DNA of 64,000 nucleotides from Candidatus Thiodiazotropha endoloripes (lineage in GTDB: Bacteria; Pseudomonadota; Gammaproteobacteria; Chromatiales; Chromatiaceae), in assembly GCA_001709035.1 (NCBI GenBank), contig LVKA01000011.1, positions 806,001 through 870,000 on the forward strand, in the 5' to 3' direction. Positions 34,010 to 42,933 of the stretch are shown in pieces. How positions within the stretch are numbered: position 1 is the stretch's first letter; every line of letters starts with the position of its first letter. A program made the position numbers and the translations under genes. Below the pieces are notes generated by a model. That model was given only the letters and a program-made list of their open reading frames with translations. It searched no databases and was not told where the DNA came from.

Positions 34010-35581
34010 ATGGAATGGTTTACACAGATATCTTCACCGCTTCAGGTACTGTTGATTCTCGGCCTGTCAGGGCTGCTGTTGCTCGGCTGGGTGCTCTACT
34101 GGCTGGCCCGGCTACTCGATACCCAGCAGCGGGAGCAGCAGGTCCGGGTCCACCACCAGCAGCAGCTTCAGGAGCAGTTGCATGAGATGGAGCGGCGTAA
34201 TGCCAAGGAGCAGAGTGAACTGCGCGAGCTGCTGTCGGAACGGATCGCCAAGGGCATGTTGGCCCAGCAGAGGTTGATTCACGGCATGCAGCAGACCCAG
34301 CTTGAGCGCGCGGATAAGCTCAGCCAGCTGCTTGACCGGCGATTTGCCGATATCAAGGAGCATCTGGGGGGTGATGCGGGACGTCTGCGACTGGATCTGC
34401 TGGCCCAGTTTGAAAACCTGAAGAAGGTAGTGACCGACAATCTGGCCGACGGCCGCCTGCAGCAGCAGGAGAAGCTTGCCGAGCTGCGGGAGTCGATGAC
34501 CCGCTCACTGGCTCACCAGCGTGAGGCTTTCGACGAGCGTCAGACCCAGAGCATGAGCAAACAGCATGAGACTCTGCAGTCGGGTATGGGGGAGGTGCGC
34601 AAGCAGGTTGCTGAAGCACTGACCCAGCATGCGGACAACCTGGGCAAGCGGGTCGAGGGGCTGACCGAGACCACCGATCAGCGCCTGAAGGAGATCAGTG
34701 GCCAGGTCGAGAAGCGTCTCAGCGAGGGCTTCGAGAAGACCACAGAGACTTTCAATCAGGTGCTCACCCATCTGACCCGTATCGACGAGGCGCAGAAGAA
34801 GATCACCGAGCTCTCCACCAATGTGGTCTCACTGCAGGAGGTGCTCTCGGACAAACGCTCCAGAGGGGCCTTTGGCGAAGTGCAGTTAAGTGCGCTGGTA
34901 CGCAATGTGATGCCGGAGAGCGGCTTCTCGCTGCAACATACCCTGAGCAACGGCCGGCGCGCCGACTGTGTGCTGTTTCTGCCCGATCCCACCGGCAATG
35001 TGGCGATCGATGCGAAGTTTCCGCTGGAGTCCTATCAGCGGATGCTCGACGACGAGCTGCCCGAGTCGGATCGTAATCAGGCACAGAGGCAGTTCCGCAT
35101 CGATATCCGCAAGCACATGGAGGATATCGCCTCCCGCTATATCATTCCGGGTGAAACCTCCGACGGTGCGGTGATGTTCATCCCGGCCGAGGCGGTGTTC
35201 GCTGAGATCCACGCCCGTTTCCCGGACCTGGTGGAAGAGGCCTTCCGCAAACGGGTCTGGCTGGTCTCGCCAACCACCATGATGGCGATACTGACCACGG
35301 CGAGGGCGGTGATGAAAGATGCAGCCACCCGCGAGCAGGTGCATATCATTCAGGACCATCTACGCGCCCTGTCGAAGGATTTCGGCCGCTTCCAGACCCG
35401 TATGGACAATCTGGCCCGGCATATCGGACAGGCCCATCAGGATGTCAGTGATGTGAATATCTCCGCACGCAAGATCAGCAACCGCTTCGAAAAGATCGAA
35501 AAGGTGGAGCTGGATGAAGAGGAGAGCCCCGACCTGCCGGTATTCCGCAAGGCTTCGTTACCATCGTCTGAGGAAGAGTGA
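34010..35581 (+). CDS. rmuC: DNA recombination protein RmuC
   Basis: A 523-aa RmuC-family protein (PF02646 type) that limits inversions between short repeats. One N-terminal membrane helix (VLLILGLSGLLLLGWVLYWL), then about 250 residues of Gln/Glu-rich coiled coil, then the nuclease-like domain with RGAFGEVQLSALVRNVMPESGF, VAIDAKFPLESYQRM, FIPAEAVFAEIHARFPDL and the LVSPTTMMAILTTARAV block. ATG at 34010 is the best start. The last six codons plus 538 bp downstream are duplicated in tandem (see repeats). Confidence 0.95.
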   Translation: MEWFTQISSPLQVLLILGLSGLLLLGWVLYWLARLLDTQQREQQVRVHHQQQLQEQLHEMERRNAKEQSELRELLSERIAKGMLAQQRLIHGMQQTQLERADKLSQLLDRRFADIKEHLGGDAGRLRLDLLAQFENLKKVVTDNLADGRLQQQEKLAELRESMTRSLAHQREAFDERQTQSMSKQHETLQSGMGEVRKQVAEALTQHADNLGKRVEGLTETTDQRLKEISGQVEKRLSEGFEKTTETFNQVLTHLTRIDEAQKKITELSTNVVSLQEVLSDKRSRGAFGEVQLSALVRNVMPESGFSLQHTLSNGRRADCVLFLPDPTGNVAIDAKFPLESYQRMLDDELPESDRNQAQRQFRIDIRKHMEDIASRYIIPGETSDGAVMFIPAEAVFAEIHARFPDLVEEAFRKRVWLVSPTTMMAILTTARAVMKDAATREQVHIIQDHLRALSKDFGRFQTRMDNLARHIGQAHQDVSDVNISARKISNRFEKIEKVELDEEESPDLPVFRKASLPSSEEE

Positions 35582-35767
35582 ATGATCTTTGTTCGCGCAT
35601 CAACACAAATCAGATTTGCGAATCAGGCGTTATTGCTGCGGCAGGGTGCATTGCTGAGAGAAAATCACGTTTTTTGCCCTGATTGACGTCCATTGGCAGA
35701 TTGAATTTTATGGTCTAGATCATTGCGAACCCATTACCATTCAGTCTAACCCGTGCAAGTCTTAAAG

Positions 35768-35792
35768 CCCCTCTCCCTTTACGGGAGAGGGG
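35768..35792 (+). repeat. CCCCTCTCCC hairpin repeat R3
   Basis: Perfect 10-bp stem with loop TTTAC, followed by TTGGGGAGAGGG; same orientation as R1. Confidence 0.7.
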
Positions 35793-35915
35793 TTGGGGAG
35801 AGGGTGTACGCGAAGCGTTTCATGAGAGCGAAAGATAAAGCCGCTTTTATCCTTCATTTATTATCATATCGATTCTTGGTGAAATGATGCGGTCCATTCT
35901 CCCCCTCTCCCCCGG

Positions 35916-35940
35916 CCCCTCTCCCGCAAGGGGAGAGGGG
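35916..35940 (-). repeat. CCCCTCTCCC hairpin repeat R4
   Basis: Perfect 10-bp stem with loop GCAAG, preceded by CCCCCTCTCCCCCGG; opposite orientation to R3, 123 nt away. Confidence 0.7.
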
Positions 35941-36326
35941 AGCTGTTCACCCCGCTGGTTTGACTCGCTGATGATATGTGCCTCTTTCCAGCTTTAACCC
36001 CCCTGCTGCACGATGCTTTTCATGTCTTAACTCGCAATCTGCTAGAGAAACTGAAGACAACTCATCCGTTGGCTGCATAATCTTCGTAGTTAACGGAGCA
36101 GCTGTGTGTCTATATATAACCATTGTCTGAGGAAGAGTGAATGATCTTTGTTCGCACATCAACACAAATCAGATTTGCGAATCAGGCGTTATTGCTGCGG
36201 CAGGGTGCATTGCTGAGAGAAAATCACGTTTTTTGCCCTGATTGACGTCCATTGGCAGATTGAATTTTATGGTCTAGATCATTGCGAACCCATTACCATT
36301 CAGTCTAACCCGTGCAAGTCTTAAAG

Positions 36327-36351
36327 CCCCTCTCCCTTTACGGGAGAGGGG
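36327..36351 (+). repeat. CCCCTCTCCC hairpin repeat R5
   Basis: Duplicate of R3 within copy 2 of the tandem duplication; stem unchanged. Confidence 0.65.
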
Positions 36352-36474
36352 TTGGGGAGAGGGTGTACGCGAAGCGTTTCATGAGAGCGAAAGATAAAGC
36401 CGCTTTTATCCTTCATTTATTATCATATCGATTCTTGGTGAAATGATGCGGGCCATTCTCCCCCTCTCCCCCGG

Positions 36475-36499
36475 CCCCTCTCCCGCAAGGTGAGAGGGG
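36475..36499 (-). repeat. CCCCTCTCCC hairpin repeat R6
   Basis: Duplicate of R4; one stem base changed (GGTGAGAGGGG instead of GGGGAGAGGGG), which weakens the hairpin. Confidence 0.6.
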
Positions 36500-36698
36500 A
36501 GCTGTTCACCCCACTGGTTTGACTCGCTGATGATATGTGCCTCTTTCCAGCTTTAACCCCCTGCTGCACGATGCTTTTCATGTCTCAACTCGCAATCTGC
36601 TAGAGAAACTGAAGACAACTCATCCGTTGGCTGCATAATCTTCGTAGTTAATGGGGCAGCTGTGTGTCTATATATAGAATTCAGAGTTACTGCTACTT

Positions 36699-36767
36699 GT
36701 TATTGTGCCTCTTTGCTGAAAAACCCTGTTTCGCCCTCCTGGGCGAGTCATTTTTTTACGCCAACAG
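36699..36767. repeat. Dispersed intergenic repeat, copy B
   Basis: TATTGTGCCTCTTTGCTG then CCCTGTTTCGCCCTCCTGGG and CGAGTCATTTTTTTACGCCAA; aligns with copy A at 27045-27118 in the same orientation. Confidence 0.5.
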
Positions 36768-37169
36768 CAAAGTCACAAAATGAAAGGACGCCCGGCCGTC
36801 ACGTTCCTGCGCTTCTCGCTCGTGCCGGGACGGGGTTCAGAGGGAGTGGATTCTGAGATTTGAGCCTTTGGGTGTTTTATCCGCGAATGAGCACATGTCT
36901 TGCGGTTGATTTTAATACCTGGTCAGGCTCTACTGAAATATCGGCTTCCATTTGCGGTATGGGCATGCAGCGTAAGGTCATAACAATACACAACAACCAT
37001 TTGCGTTCATTTACGGACTTAAATAAAAACATGCCTCGGTTTATACTTCCTCTGCTGGTTTGTCAGCATCCTGCTTGCGGAAAGGGCTGAGCCCGACAAA
37101 CGATCTCGATAAATTGAACGATTTCCTTGTGCCTATCTGCAAGCCAGGCCTGTTAACAAGGAGTTCGTT

Positions 37170-38507
37170 ATGATCCAGTCACTCCCGGCGTTGCGTCGCC
37201 AGTTTGATTCTGAGCAGAAGCAGTTTCACGAGTTTCCTGCGGATGACCCCCGCTGCCTGCAACCGCTCTCACTTGAGCAGTGTAAGAAGCAGGCCAAGCA
37301 ACTGGTAAAAGCCCTCAATCAGGGCCAAGCCTGGTCACGAACCGCATCCCACCCCAAGGCCGACAGTCTGCAGGCGGATCAGCTCAAGCTGGCTGATGCT
37401 CAACTGATCATAGCCCGTGAGCAGGGCTTTCCATCCTGGCCCAAACTGAAACACCATGTGGAAGCGAGTGAAATGGCCACCCGGGCGATCGAGAGTGGCC
37501 GCCCGGATCCCTTGGATGGTCAGCTGCGGACACTGCATATCCGCTGTGGCACCGATGTGATGTACAAGCTGGCTGTGGCGGGCTTCCGTGGTGACTTTCT
37601 CTGTTTTGCCGATCCCTATATCCAGGGGCCTGTGCCGGCTGAAACGGACCGGCAAAGGTTCATCGACATTCGCAGTAGCTTCATTGCGAACAGCAACTGG
37701 CGTCTGAAACCGCAGGCGGTCAAGGATCTGACCGCCGATTATGATGCCCTGGAACAGATCAGGGATTACCAGCGGGTCTGCTTTTGGTTCGAGCACGATG
37801 CCTACGATGTCTTGGTCTTTAGCAAAATCCTGCATTTTTTACGGGATCGATCCAAGCGGCCGGAGCAGATGGCATTCATCTGCGTGGACCACTATCCCGG
37901 AGTGGCTCGTTTCAACGGGATCGGGCAGCTGCCGGTCGAAACCATGCCGCTGCTGTGGCAGCAGTTTGCTCCCCTCGAGGAGCAGCATATTGAGTTCGGC
38001 GGCCAGTGCTGGGAGGCCTATACCGCCGCAACCCCGGAGGCTCTTAGTCGGATCGTCAATCTGCACTCCCCGGCTTTTCCGCAGATCCTGCCCGCCTTGA
38101 AACGGCACATCAAGGAGCTGCCCTGGCGTGTCGACGGTCTGTCGCTCTCAGAACGGCTGACACTGCGGATTCTGCACGAGCAGGGCCCCCAGGATGGGGC
38201 AAAACTCTTCTATCATTGGTACACCTCCATCTATGAACCCCTGGCGTTCATGGGTGACAGCAGTTACTGGAAGGTGTTGTCACATCTGGCTGAGGCCAGG
38301 CGCCCGGCTATCGAGCTGGTGAGGGGCTCTTCCAAACCGATCGACTGGCAGGTCTCACTGACCGGTTTTGGGCGGAACCTGCTGGCTGGTGAGGCGCACT
38401 GGCAATCCCACAATGACTATGACGTCTGGTTCGGCGGGGTGCACAATCGTACCCCTGGAGAGCTCTGGTACTGGGATGAAGAGACCGGTCAGGTCATACA
38501 GGCGTAG
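37170..38507 (+). CDS. DUF1835 domain protein
   Basis: A 445-aa soluble protein. The N-terminal about 95 residues end in ADAQLIIAREQGFPSWPKLKHHVE, a motif common at the start of ankyrin-type and DUF1835 proteins. Residues about 115-260 match DUF1835 (LHIRCGTDVMYKLAVAGFRGDFLCFADPY, RVCFWFEHDAYDVLVFSKILHFL). The C-terminal part (LSERLTLRILHEQGPQDGAKLFYHW) resembles the associated DUF3658-like region. Biochemical role unknown. Strong ribosome binding site AAGGAG. Not obviously part of the effector module that follows. Confidence 0.82.
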   Translation: MIQSLPALRRQFDSEQKQFHEFPADDPRCLQPLSLEQCKKQAKQLVKALNQGQAWSRTASHPKADSLQADQLKLADAQLIIAREQGFPSWPKLKHHVEASEMATRAIESGRPDPLDGQLRTLHIRCGTDVMYKLAVAGFRGDFLCFADPYIQGPVPAETDRQRFIDIRSSFIANSNWRLKPQAVKDLTADYDALEQIRDYQRVCFWFEHDAYDVLVFSKILHFLRDRSKRPEQMAFICVDHYPGVARFNGIGQLPVETMPLLWQQFAPLEEQHIEFGGQCWEAYTAATPEALSRIVNLHSPAFPQILPALKRHIKELPWRVDGLSLSERLTLRILHEQGPQDGAKLFYHWYTSIYEPLAFMGDSSYWKVLSHLAEARRPAIELVRGSSKPIDWQVSLTGFGRNLLAGEAHWQSHNDYDVWFGGVHNRTPGELWYWDEETGQVIQA

Positions 38508-38623
38508 CGCCGGGTGGTAATATTTCTCTGGTAACTGCCTGAAAACTGATTATGCTTCTGTGGAAGGAATAATAATCCGCAGCGCCAGGATGGAGCGCGT
38601 TCACAACAAGAGAATAACTATCG

Positions 38624-39736
38624 ATGGAATTGCTCAATGCCACCGGAATGCAAGCTGGCTATACCATGGGGATGCGCCCGGATGGCCGGGAACTGCTTGT
38701 GGTGGCGGTAAAAGGAACCTTCAATATTCCTCCGATCCGTCAACAGGTTACTCGGGCAGAGCTACAGAAGCCTCTGGTAGATGCGGACTGCTTTACCGGC
38801 GAACCCGGTTATTCGGCGCCGTTGTATGAAGTGGACTATGCGCCGGTCAAATCCATGTGTGATGTGCTGCTTAACGGCAGCGCTTATGCTCCCGGTGGCA
38901 AACCCGCTTCACGGGTCGAAGTTACACTCAGAATTGGTCCTATGTATAAATCCTTCGCGGTTACCGGAAACCGATTCTGGGAGGCAGGGAAACTGGCAAT
39001 CAGTCCAGGTTATCCGGGGCTGTTCGAGCGCATGCCGATCAGTTATGACACGGCGTTCGGCGGCGTCGATAACTTTCATGAAAACGAGCAGAAGCACAGT
39101 GCCTGGATGACCAATCCGGTTGGATGCGGCTATCACAAGCAGTTGTCGCGTGAGTTGGTGGATGGTTCACCGATGCCCAATACTGAAGAGTTGAAGCGTC
39201 CAGTTACAATGCCCAACGGCACCTATGCACCAATGGCATTCGGCCCGCTTGGACGGGGATGGGATCCGCGTCGCCAGCTCGCTGGCACCTACGATCAGGC
39301 GTGGCTCGATAACAATTTCCCTTTTCTTCCGCCCGATTTCCATGAGGCCTATTATCAGGCCGCACCGGCTGATCAGCAGATTCCTTATTTGCAGGGAGGT
39401 GAGCGGGTGTTTCTGGAAAATCTCACGCCAGAGGGACAGACCTCGTTCGATCTGCCACAGATCGAAATACCAGCGGTTTTTTTCTATAAAAACGGTGAAC
39501 AGAGAGATCTTCGGGCGGTTATCGATACCCTGGTCATCGAACCGGATGAAGGGATCTTCACTATAACCTGGCGGGCTACCATTCCACTCAAGAAAAATCT
39601 GTTTGAATTAAGTCAGGTACTGCTCGGTAGAAAACCTCGTGGCTGGTGGCGCGCCCGCAAACTGGGTAAAACCTACTACCCGACACTGGCGCATGCCAAG
39701 CATGAAAAACCGATTCAGGCAGCGGGGGAAAGTTGA
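38624..39736 (+). CDS. DUF2169 protein, T6SS effector accessory
   Basis: A 370-aa soluble protein of the DUF2169 family, found beside VgrG/PAAR effector genes of type VI secretion systems and thought to help load or fold effectors. Visible landmarks: GMRPDGRELLVVAVKGTFNI at the start, DYAPVKSMCDVLLNGSAYAP, FERMPISYDTAFGGVD, PMAFGPLGRGWDPR and LPPDFHEAYYQAAPADQQ. It starts a four-gene unit; its stop overlaps the next start (TGATG). No tssA-M, vgrG or hcp gene is in the window. Confidence 0.88.
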   Translation: MELLNATGMQAGYTMGMRPDGRELLVVAVKGTFNIPPIRQQVTRAELQKPLVDADCFTGEPGYSAPLYEVDYAPVKSMCDVLLNGSAYAPGGKPASRVEVTLRIGPMYKSFAVTGNRFWEAGKLAISPGYPGLFERMPISYDTAFGGVDNFHENEQKHSAWMTNPVGCGYHKQLSRELVDGSPMPNTEELKRPVTMPNGTYAPMAFGPLGRGWDPRRQLAGTYDQAWLDNNFPFLPPDFHEAYYQAAPADQQIPYLQGGERVFLENLTPEGQTSFDLPQIEIPAVFFYKNGEQRDLRAVIDTLVIEPDEGIFTITWRATIPLKKNLFELSQVLLGRKPRGWWRARKLGKTYYPTLAHAKHEKPIQAAGES

Positions 39737-40773
39737 TGGGATTGCCGTTGGCCATAACCGCAACAGGCCTGGTTACCGGTGTCGGAATGAGTGCTCCGGC
39801 AACCTGTGCCGCAATTCGCTGTGCGATCGATAATTTTCAGGAGACCGGTTTTATGGATCGCGACGGAGAGTGGATTCTCGGTTGCGAAGTGCCGATGGAA
39901 AAGCCCTGGCGGGGAAAAACCAAGTTACTGAAAATGGCAGCTGCGGCCATTGGTGAAGTCATACAGGACAATCCCGGTATCAATTTGGTGGAGACACCGC
40001 TGCTGCTCTGTCTCGCAGAGCACAGTCGACCAGGCCGGATTATCGATGATGATGCTCAGTTTTTTCTTGATCTTCAGCAGGAGCTGGGGGTTGAGTTCAG
40101 TGATCAGTCACTGGTGATTGCTGCTGGCCATGTATCTGCCGCTGTGGCATTAAAGCACGCCCGGGAAATGATCTTTCAGCAGGGGGTGAAACATGTCTTG
40201 GTTGCTTCCAGCGACACAATGTTGGTCTCTCCAACGCTTGACCACTACGAAACACAGGAGCGGTTGTTGACCAGTGAGAATTCCAATGGATTCATACCAG
40301 GCGAGGCGGGTGCTGCGATGCTGGTTGAGTCTGGAGAAAAACAGACTCAAGCTGTGCTCAACTGTGACGGTCTTGGGTTTGCCGTGGAGACGGCCCATGT
40401 TGATTCAGAAGAGCCTTTGAGGGCTGAAGGGTTAACCGCAGCGATTAAGGCTTCCCTGACTGATGCCGGATGCGAAATGGGGGATCTGGATTTTCGAATC
40501 ACGGATCTTTCCGGTGAGCAGTACTATTTCAAAGAGGCGAGTTTGGCTCTCAGTCGTACTTTGCGTCAACGCAAGGAGGAGTTCGATATCTGGCATCCTG
40601 CTGATTGTGTCGGTGAGGTGGGGTCTTCCCAGGGGTTGATAATGTTGGCTGTATTGAAAGCGGCGTGCGAAAAGGACTATACAAAAGGTTATCGAATGTT
40701 TGCTCACATGGGGAATGATGATGGTAAAAGGTCTTCACTCGTTCTGACATGGCGCAACGGGAGGGGGTCCTGA
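39736..40773 (+). CDS. Thiolase-like (beta-ketoacyl synthase-fold) protein of T6SS effector module
   Basis: A 345-aa protein with a ketosynthase-like fold: start LAITATGLVTGVGMSAPATCAAIRC, and FIPGEAGAAMLVE and WHPADCVGEVGSSQGLIMLA in the second half. The nucleophile region reads DQSLVIAAGHVSAAVALKHA, with no Cys at the expected elbow, so it is probably not an active condensing enzyme. Such degenerate thiolase-like proteins sit between DUF2169 and PAAR-effector genes, as in the Pseudomonas aeruginosa vgrG1b locus. Coupled to both neighbours by TGATG overlaps. Confidence 0.82.
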   Translation: MGLPLAITATGLVTGVGMSAPATCAAIRCAIDNFQETGFMDRDGEWILGCEVPMEKPWRGKTKLLKMAAAAIGEVIQDNPGINLVETPLLLCLAEHSRPGRIIDDDAQFFLDLQQELGVEFSDQSLVIAAGHVSAAVALKHAREMIFQQGVKHVLVASSDTMLVSPTLDHYETQERLLTSENSNGFIPGEAGAAMLVESGEKQTQAVLNCDGLGFAVETAHVDSEEPLRAEGLTAAIKASLTDAGCEMGDLDFRITDLSGEQYYFKEASLALSRTLRQRKEEFDIWHPADCVGEVGSSQGLIMLAVLKAACEKDYTKGYRMFAHMGNDDGKRSSLVLTWRNGRGS

Positions 40774-41993
40774 TGGCGAATGATGTCTACGCAAACGGGC
40801 GTGAATTATCATGTAAAAAGGCGGATGGAAAGTCTATCTGCTCATTTCCCGATGTCTGTTTTACGCCGCCGCAAACACCTGCAACACCGCCCGGAGTGCC
40901 AATTCCTTACCCGAATACCGGTATGGCTAAGGATACGACCAAAGGCAGCAAGAAGGTTAAGATCAGCGGTAAGGAGATCATTCTCAAAAACAAATCCCAC
41001 TTCAAACAATCCTATGGCGATGAAGCGGGGTGCGCACCCAAGAAGGGTGTGATAACAAGCAAAAACCGTGGCAAAGTCTACTTCAACGCCTGGTCCATGG
41101 ATGTGAAATTCGAGGGTAAAAATGTTGTCAGACATTTTGATTTAACAACTCATAATCATGGCTCAGTTCCAGGAAATACGGTCACTTGGCCATACTTGGA
41201 CACCATGGCCATGTCGAATCCTGATCACCCTTGCGTGGAAGATCAGATGAAGGAGATGGAGGCCTGTAAGGATTACAAGCCGTATGGTGAAGAAGATGCG
41301 TGCGACGGAATAGATATGCCGCCGACCCCGCCAGCTTGTCCCGATGGAATGTCGAAAAAGGATTTCAAGAAGTCTCAGCCCTACAAGGACTATAAATCGC
41401 TGCGGCACGCTTTTTATGCAGAGGCCGCCCACGACTCTGCCAAACATGATTGTTTGAACGCGCGCCGTTGTCAGCTCGTCCCCTATAAGCCCATCGGTAA
41501 TCAGCCTGGTTGTTGCGACTCAAAACGTCAGACAGGTCATCATCTGGTGGAGGCGGCGGCGTGTTTCGATACCGGAAGAGGAGGCAGCGGTTCAGATGCT
41601 TTTGTCGACTGTGGTACCTATGATCAGGGTAAAGCACCCAGTATTTGTGCTGAAGGTACGGATCATGGAACAGGCACACATGGCCTGATGCATACATTTC
41701 AAAGTGATTCAGCGATCGGTTGTGATGCCGGTGAGGTAACTTGCACCAGTGGTAAAAAAGTACAGGTAGACCACAAAACAAACTACAAGGATGCCAGGGA
41801 TAGTGGCGTGGATGCAGTCGCAGAAGTTTTTCCGGAGGCCAATTGCAGTAAGGCTTGCTTGACGGCACAGATGGACGCTTATCACAAAGAAGAGTGCAAG
41901 ATGAAAGATAGTACTGAACTTAAAGCTGTAGCCACGACCACATCCCCTGATGTGGAAGCGGGTCGGGCCTACGTACGTAGAAATAAAGCATAG
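40773..41993 (+). CDS. DUF4150/PAAR-like T6SS effector with GHH nuclease domain (Tse7-like)
   Basis: A 406-aa predicted antibacterial effector. Residues about 1-130 are the DUF4150 PAAR-like spike tip (ANGRELSCKKADGKS, PDVCFTPPQTPATPPGVPIPYPNTG, GDEAGCAPKKGVITSKNRGK). The C-terminal half is Cys/His-rich and carries the GHH signature at residues 255-257 (RQTGHHLVEAA), followed by GTGTHGLMHTFQ and VDHKTNYKDARDSGVDAV, matching HNH/Endo VII-like Tox-GHH2 DNases. This is the plan of Tse7 of P. aeruginosa. ATG at 40773 with GGGAGGGGG upstream; overlaps the previous stop. Target (DNA) is inferred. Confidence 0.85.
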   Translation: MANDVYANGRELSCKKADGKSICSFPDVCFTPPQTPATPPGVPIPYPNTGMAKDTTKGSKKVKISGKEIILKNKSHFKQSYGDEAGCAPKKGVITSKNRGKVYFNAWSMDVKFEGKNVVRHFDLTTHNHGSVPGNTVTWPYLDTMAMSNPDHPCVEDQMKEMEACKDYKPYGEEDACDGIDMPPTPPACPDGMSKKDFKKSQPYKDYKSLRHAFYAEAAHDSAKHDCLNARRCQLVPYKPIGNQPGCCDSKRQTGHHLVEAAACFDTGRGGSGSDAFVDCGTYDQGKAPSICAEGTDHGTGTHGLMHTFQSDSAIGCDAGEVTCTSGKKVQVDHKTNYKDARDSGVDAVAEVFPEANCSKACLTAQMDAYHKEECKMKDSTELKAVATTTSPDVEAGRAYVRRNKA

Positions 41994-42027
41994 CCGGCTT
42001 TAAGTTTTTCAAGATGGGAGAAAACAT

Positions 42028-42933
42028 GTGAGTGAGCCACTCAAGGATACATACACCTTTCTGACAGGCGCGACGAACGACAAAGAGTTCGTTGTTGTGG
42101 CATCGGTTGTAGATGAGTTAGGTGATCGCTCGCCAGCTCAGTTATACCTCTGGCTGGGTGATGACTGGTACGATGTGGATACCTATGGCTGGTCTACAGC
42201 AGGATTGTGTGTAGTCAAACAGGAGAAACCAACTGTTGTTTGCGTGAGTAATGCTGGTGATGTGGCGACGGCTGCGACTGGTGGCATTCGGGGCGAAGAG
42301 CGTATCGGTGAGGGCGGTGAGACACCCAGACAACTTGGGAGAATTCGCAGTGTAAGAGCCATCGATGGTCTGGCCCATGCGGCGGGTATGGGGCGGCAGG
42401 TATACCGACGTGAATCAAATGGTGACTGGCGTGCGATTGACAGTGGTGTGCGACGTCAGAAGAAAGATGGCAATGTTGTGGGTTTTGAAGGTATCGATGG
42501 TTTCGATAAAAACGATATTTATGCTGCTGGGTGGAACGGTGAGATCTGGCATTATGACGGTCAGGCCTGGCGTCAGATCGATTCACCCACTGACCAGATC
42601 TTGTCCAATTTAGTCTGTGGTGGTGACGGTTATGTTTACGCTTGTGGAAGACGGGGACTGTTGCTGTGCGGACGTGGTGACGAGTGGCGCGTTATTCGTC
42701 AGGAGTCTACTATCGAGGATATTTGGGGGCTGGCTTGGTTTAACGACAGCCTTTATCTTGCCACCATGCGAGCTGTCTATCGGTTAAGTGATGAGGTTTT
42801 GGAGCTGGTTGATTTTGGAGATGATTTACCGGCCACCTGCCATCATCTCGCTACAGGTGATGGCGTGTTGTGTTCCATTGGTGAAAAGGATGTGATGCTG
42901 TTCGATGGTCAGCAGTGGGAGCGTTTGGACTAA
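42028..42933 (+). CDS. Beta-propeller-like protein, candidate immunity to the GHH effector
   Basis: A 301-aa soluble protein with repeats of about 45 residues typical of beta-propeller blades (NDIYAAGWNGEIWHYDGQAW, GYVYACGRRGLLLCGRGDEW, DSLYLATMRAVYRLSDEVLE, GVLCSIGEKDVMLFDGQQWE). It follows the effector by 34 bp, the position of an immunity gene. GTG start at 42028 with GGAG 7 nt upstream. No signal peptide, consistent with cytosolic neutralisation of a nuclease. Function rests on position and on analogy with the tse7-tsi7 pair. Confidence 0.75.
   Translation: MSEPLKDTYTFLTGATNDKEFVVVASVVDELGDRSPAQLYLWLGDDWYDVDTYGWSTAGLCVVKQEKPTVVCVSNAGDVATAATGGIRGEERIGEGGETPRQLGRIRSVRAIDGLAHAAGMGRQVYRRESNGDWRAIDSGVRRQKKDGNVVGFEGIDGFDKNDIYAAGWNGEIWHYDGQAWRQIDSPTDQILSNLVCGGDGYVYACGRRGLLLCGRGDEWRVIRQESTIEDIWGLAWFNDSLYLATMRAVYRLSDEVLELVDFGDDLPATCHHLATGDGVLCSIGEKDVMLFDGQQWERLD

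Larger units (their letters stand above)
35560..36118. repeat. Tandem duplication, copy 1 (559 bp)
   Basis: Starts at ACCATCGTCTGAGG inside the rmuC 3' end and runs to a TATATATA tract. It is followed immediately by copy 2, with offset 559 for most of its length and 558 after a C-run indel. It includes hairpin repeats R3 and R4. Confidence 0.9.
36119..36676. repeat. Tandem duplication, copy 2 (558 bp)
   Basis: Second copy of 35560-36118, including a dead copy of the rmuC last codons and stop (TCTGAGGAAGAGTGA). I count about eight substitutions and a single-base loss in a C run (6 to 5), about 98% identity, so the duplication is recent. Confidence 0.9.
35582..37169. other. 1.6-kb gene-poor region
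   Basis: Between rmuC and the DUF1835 gene. Left two thirds are the tandem duplication; the right third (36677-37169) holds copy B of the dispersed repeat and two short ORFs (36662-36856, 36860-37090) with no ribosome binding site or recognisable content. AAGGAG at 37157-37162 belongs to the next gene. Confidence 0.55.

Noticed and set aside
36662-37090. Two short ORFs (64 and 76 aa) before the DUF1835 gene
   Set aside because: They lie in repeat-derived sequence, with no ribosome binding sites and no protein-like composition.
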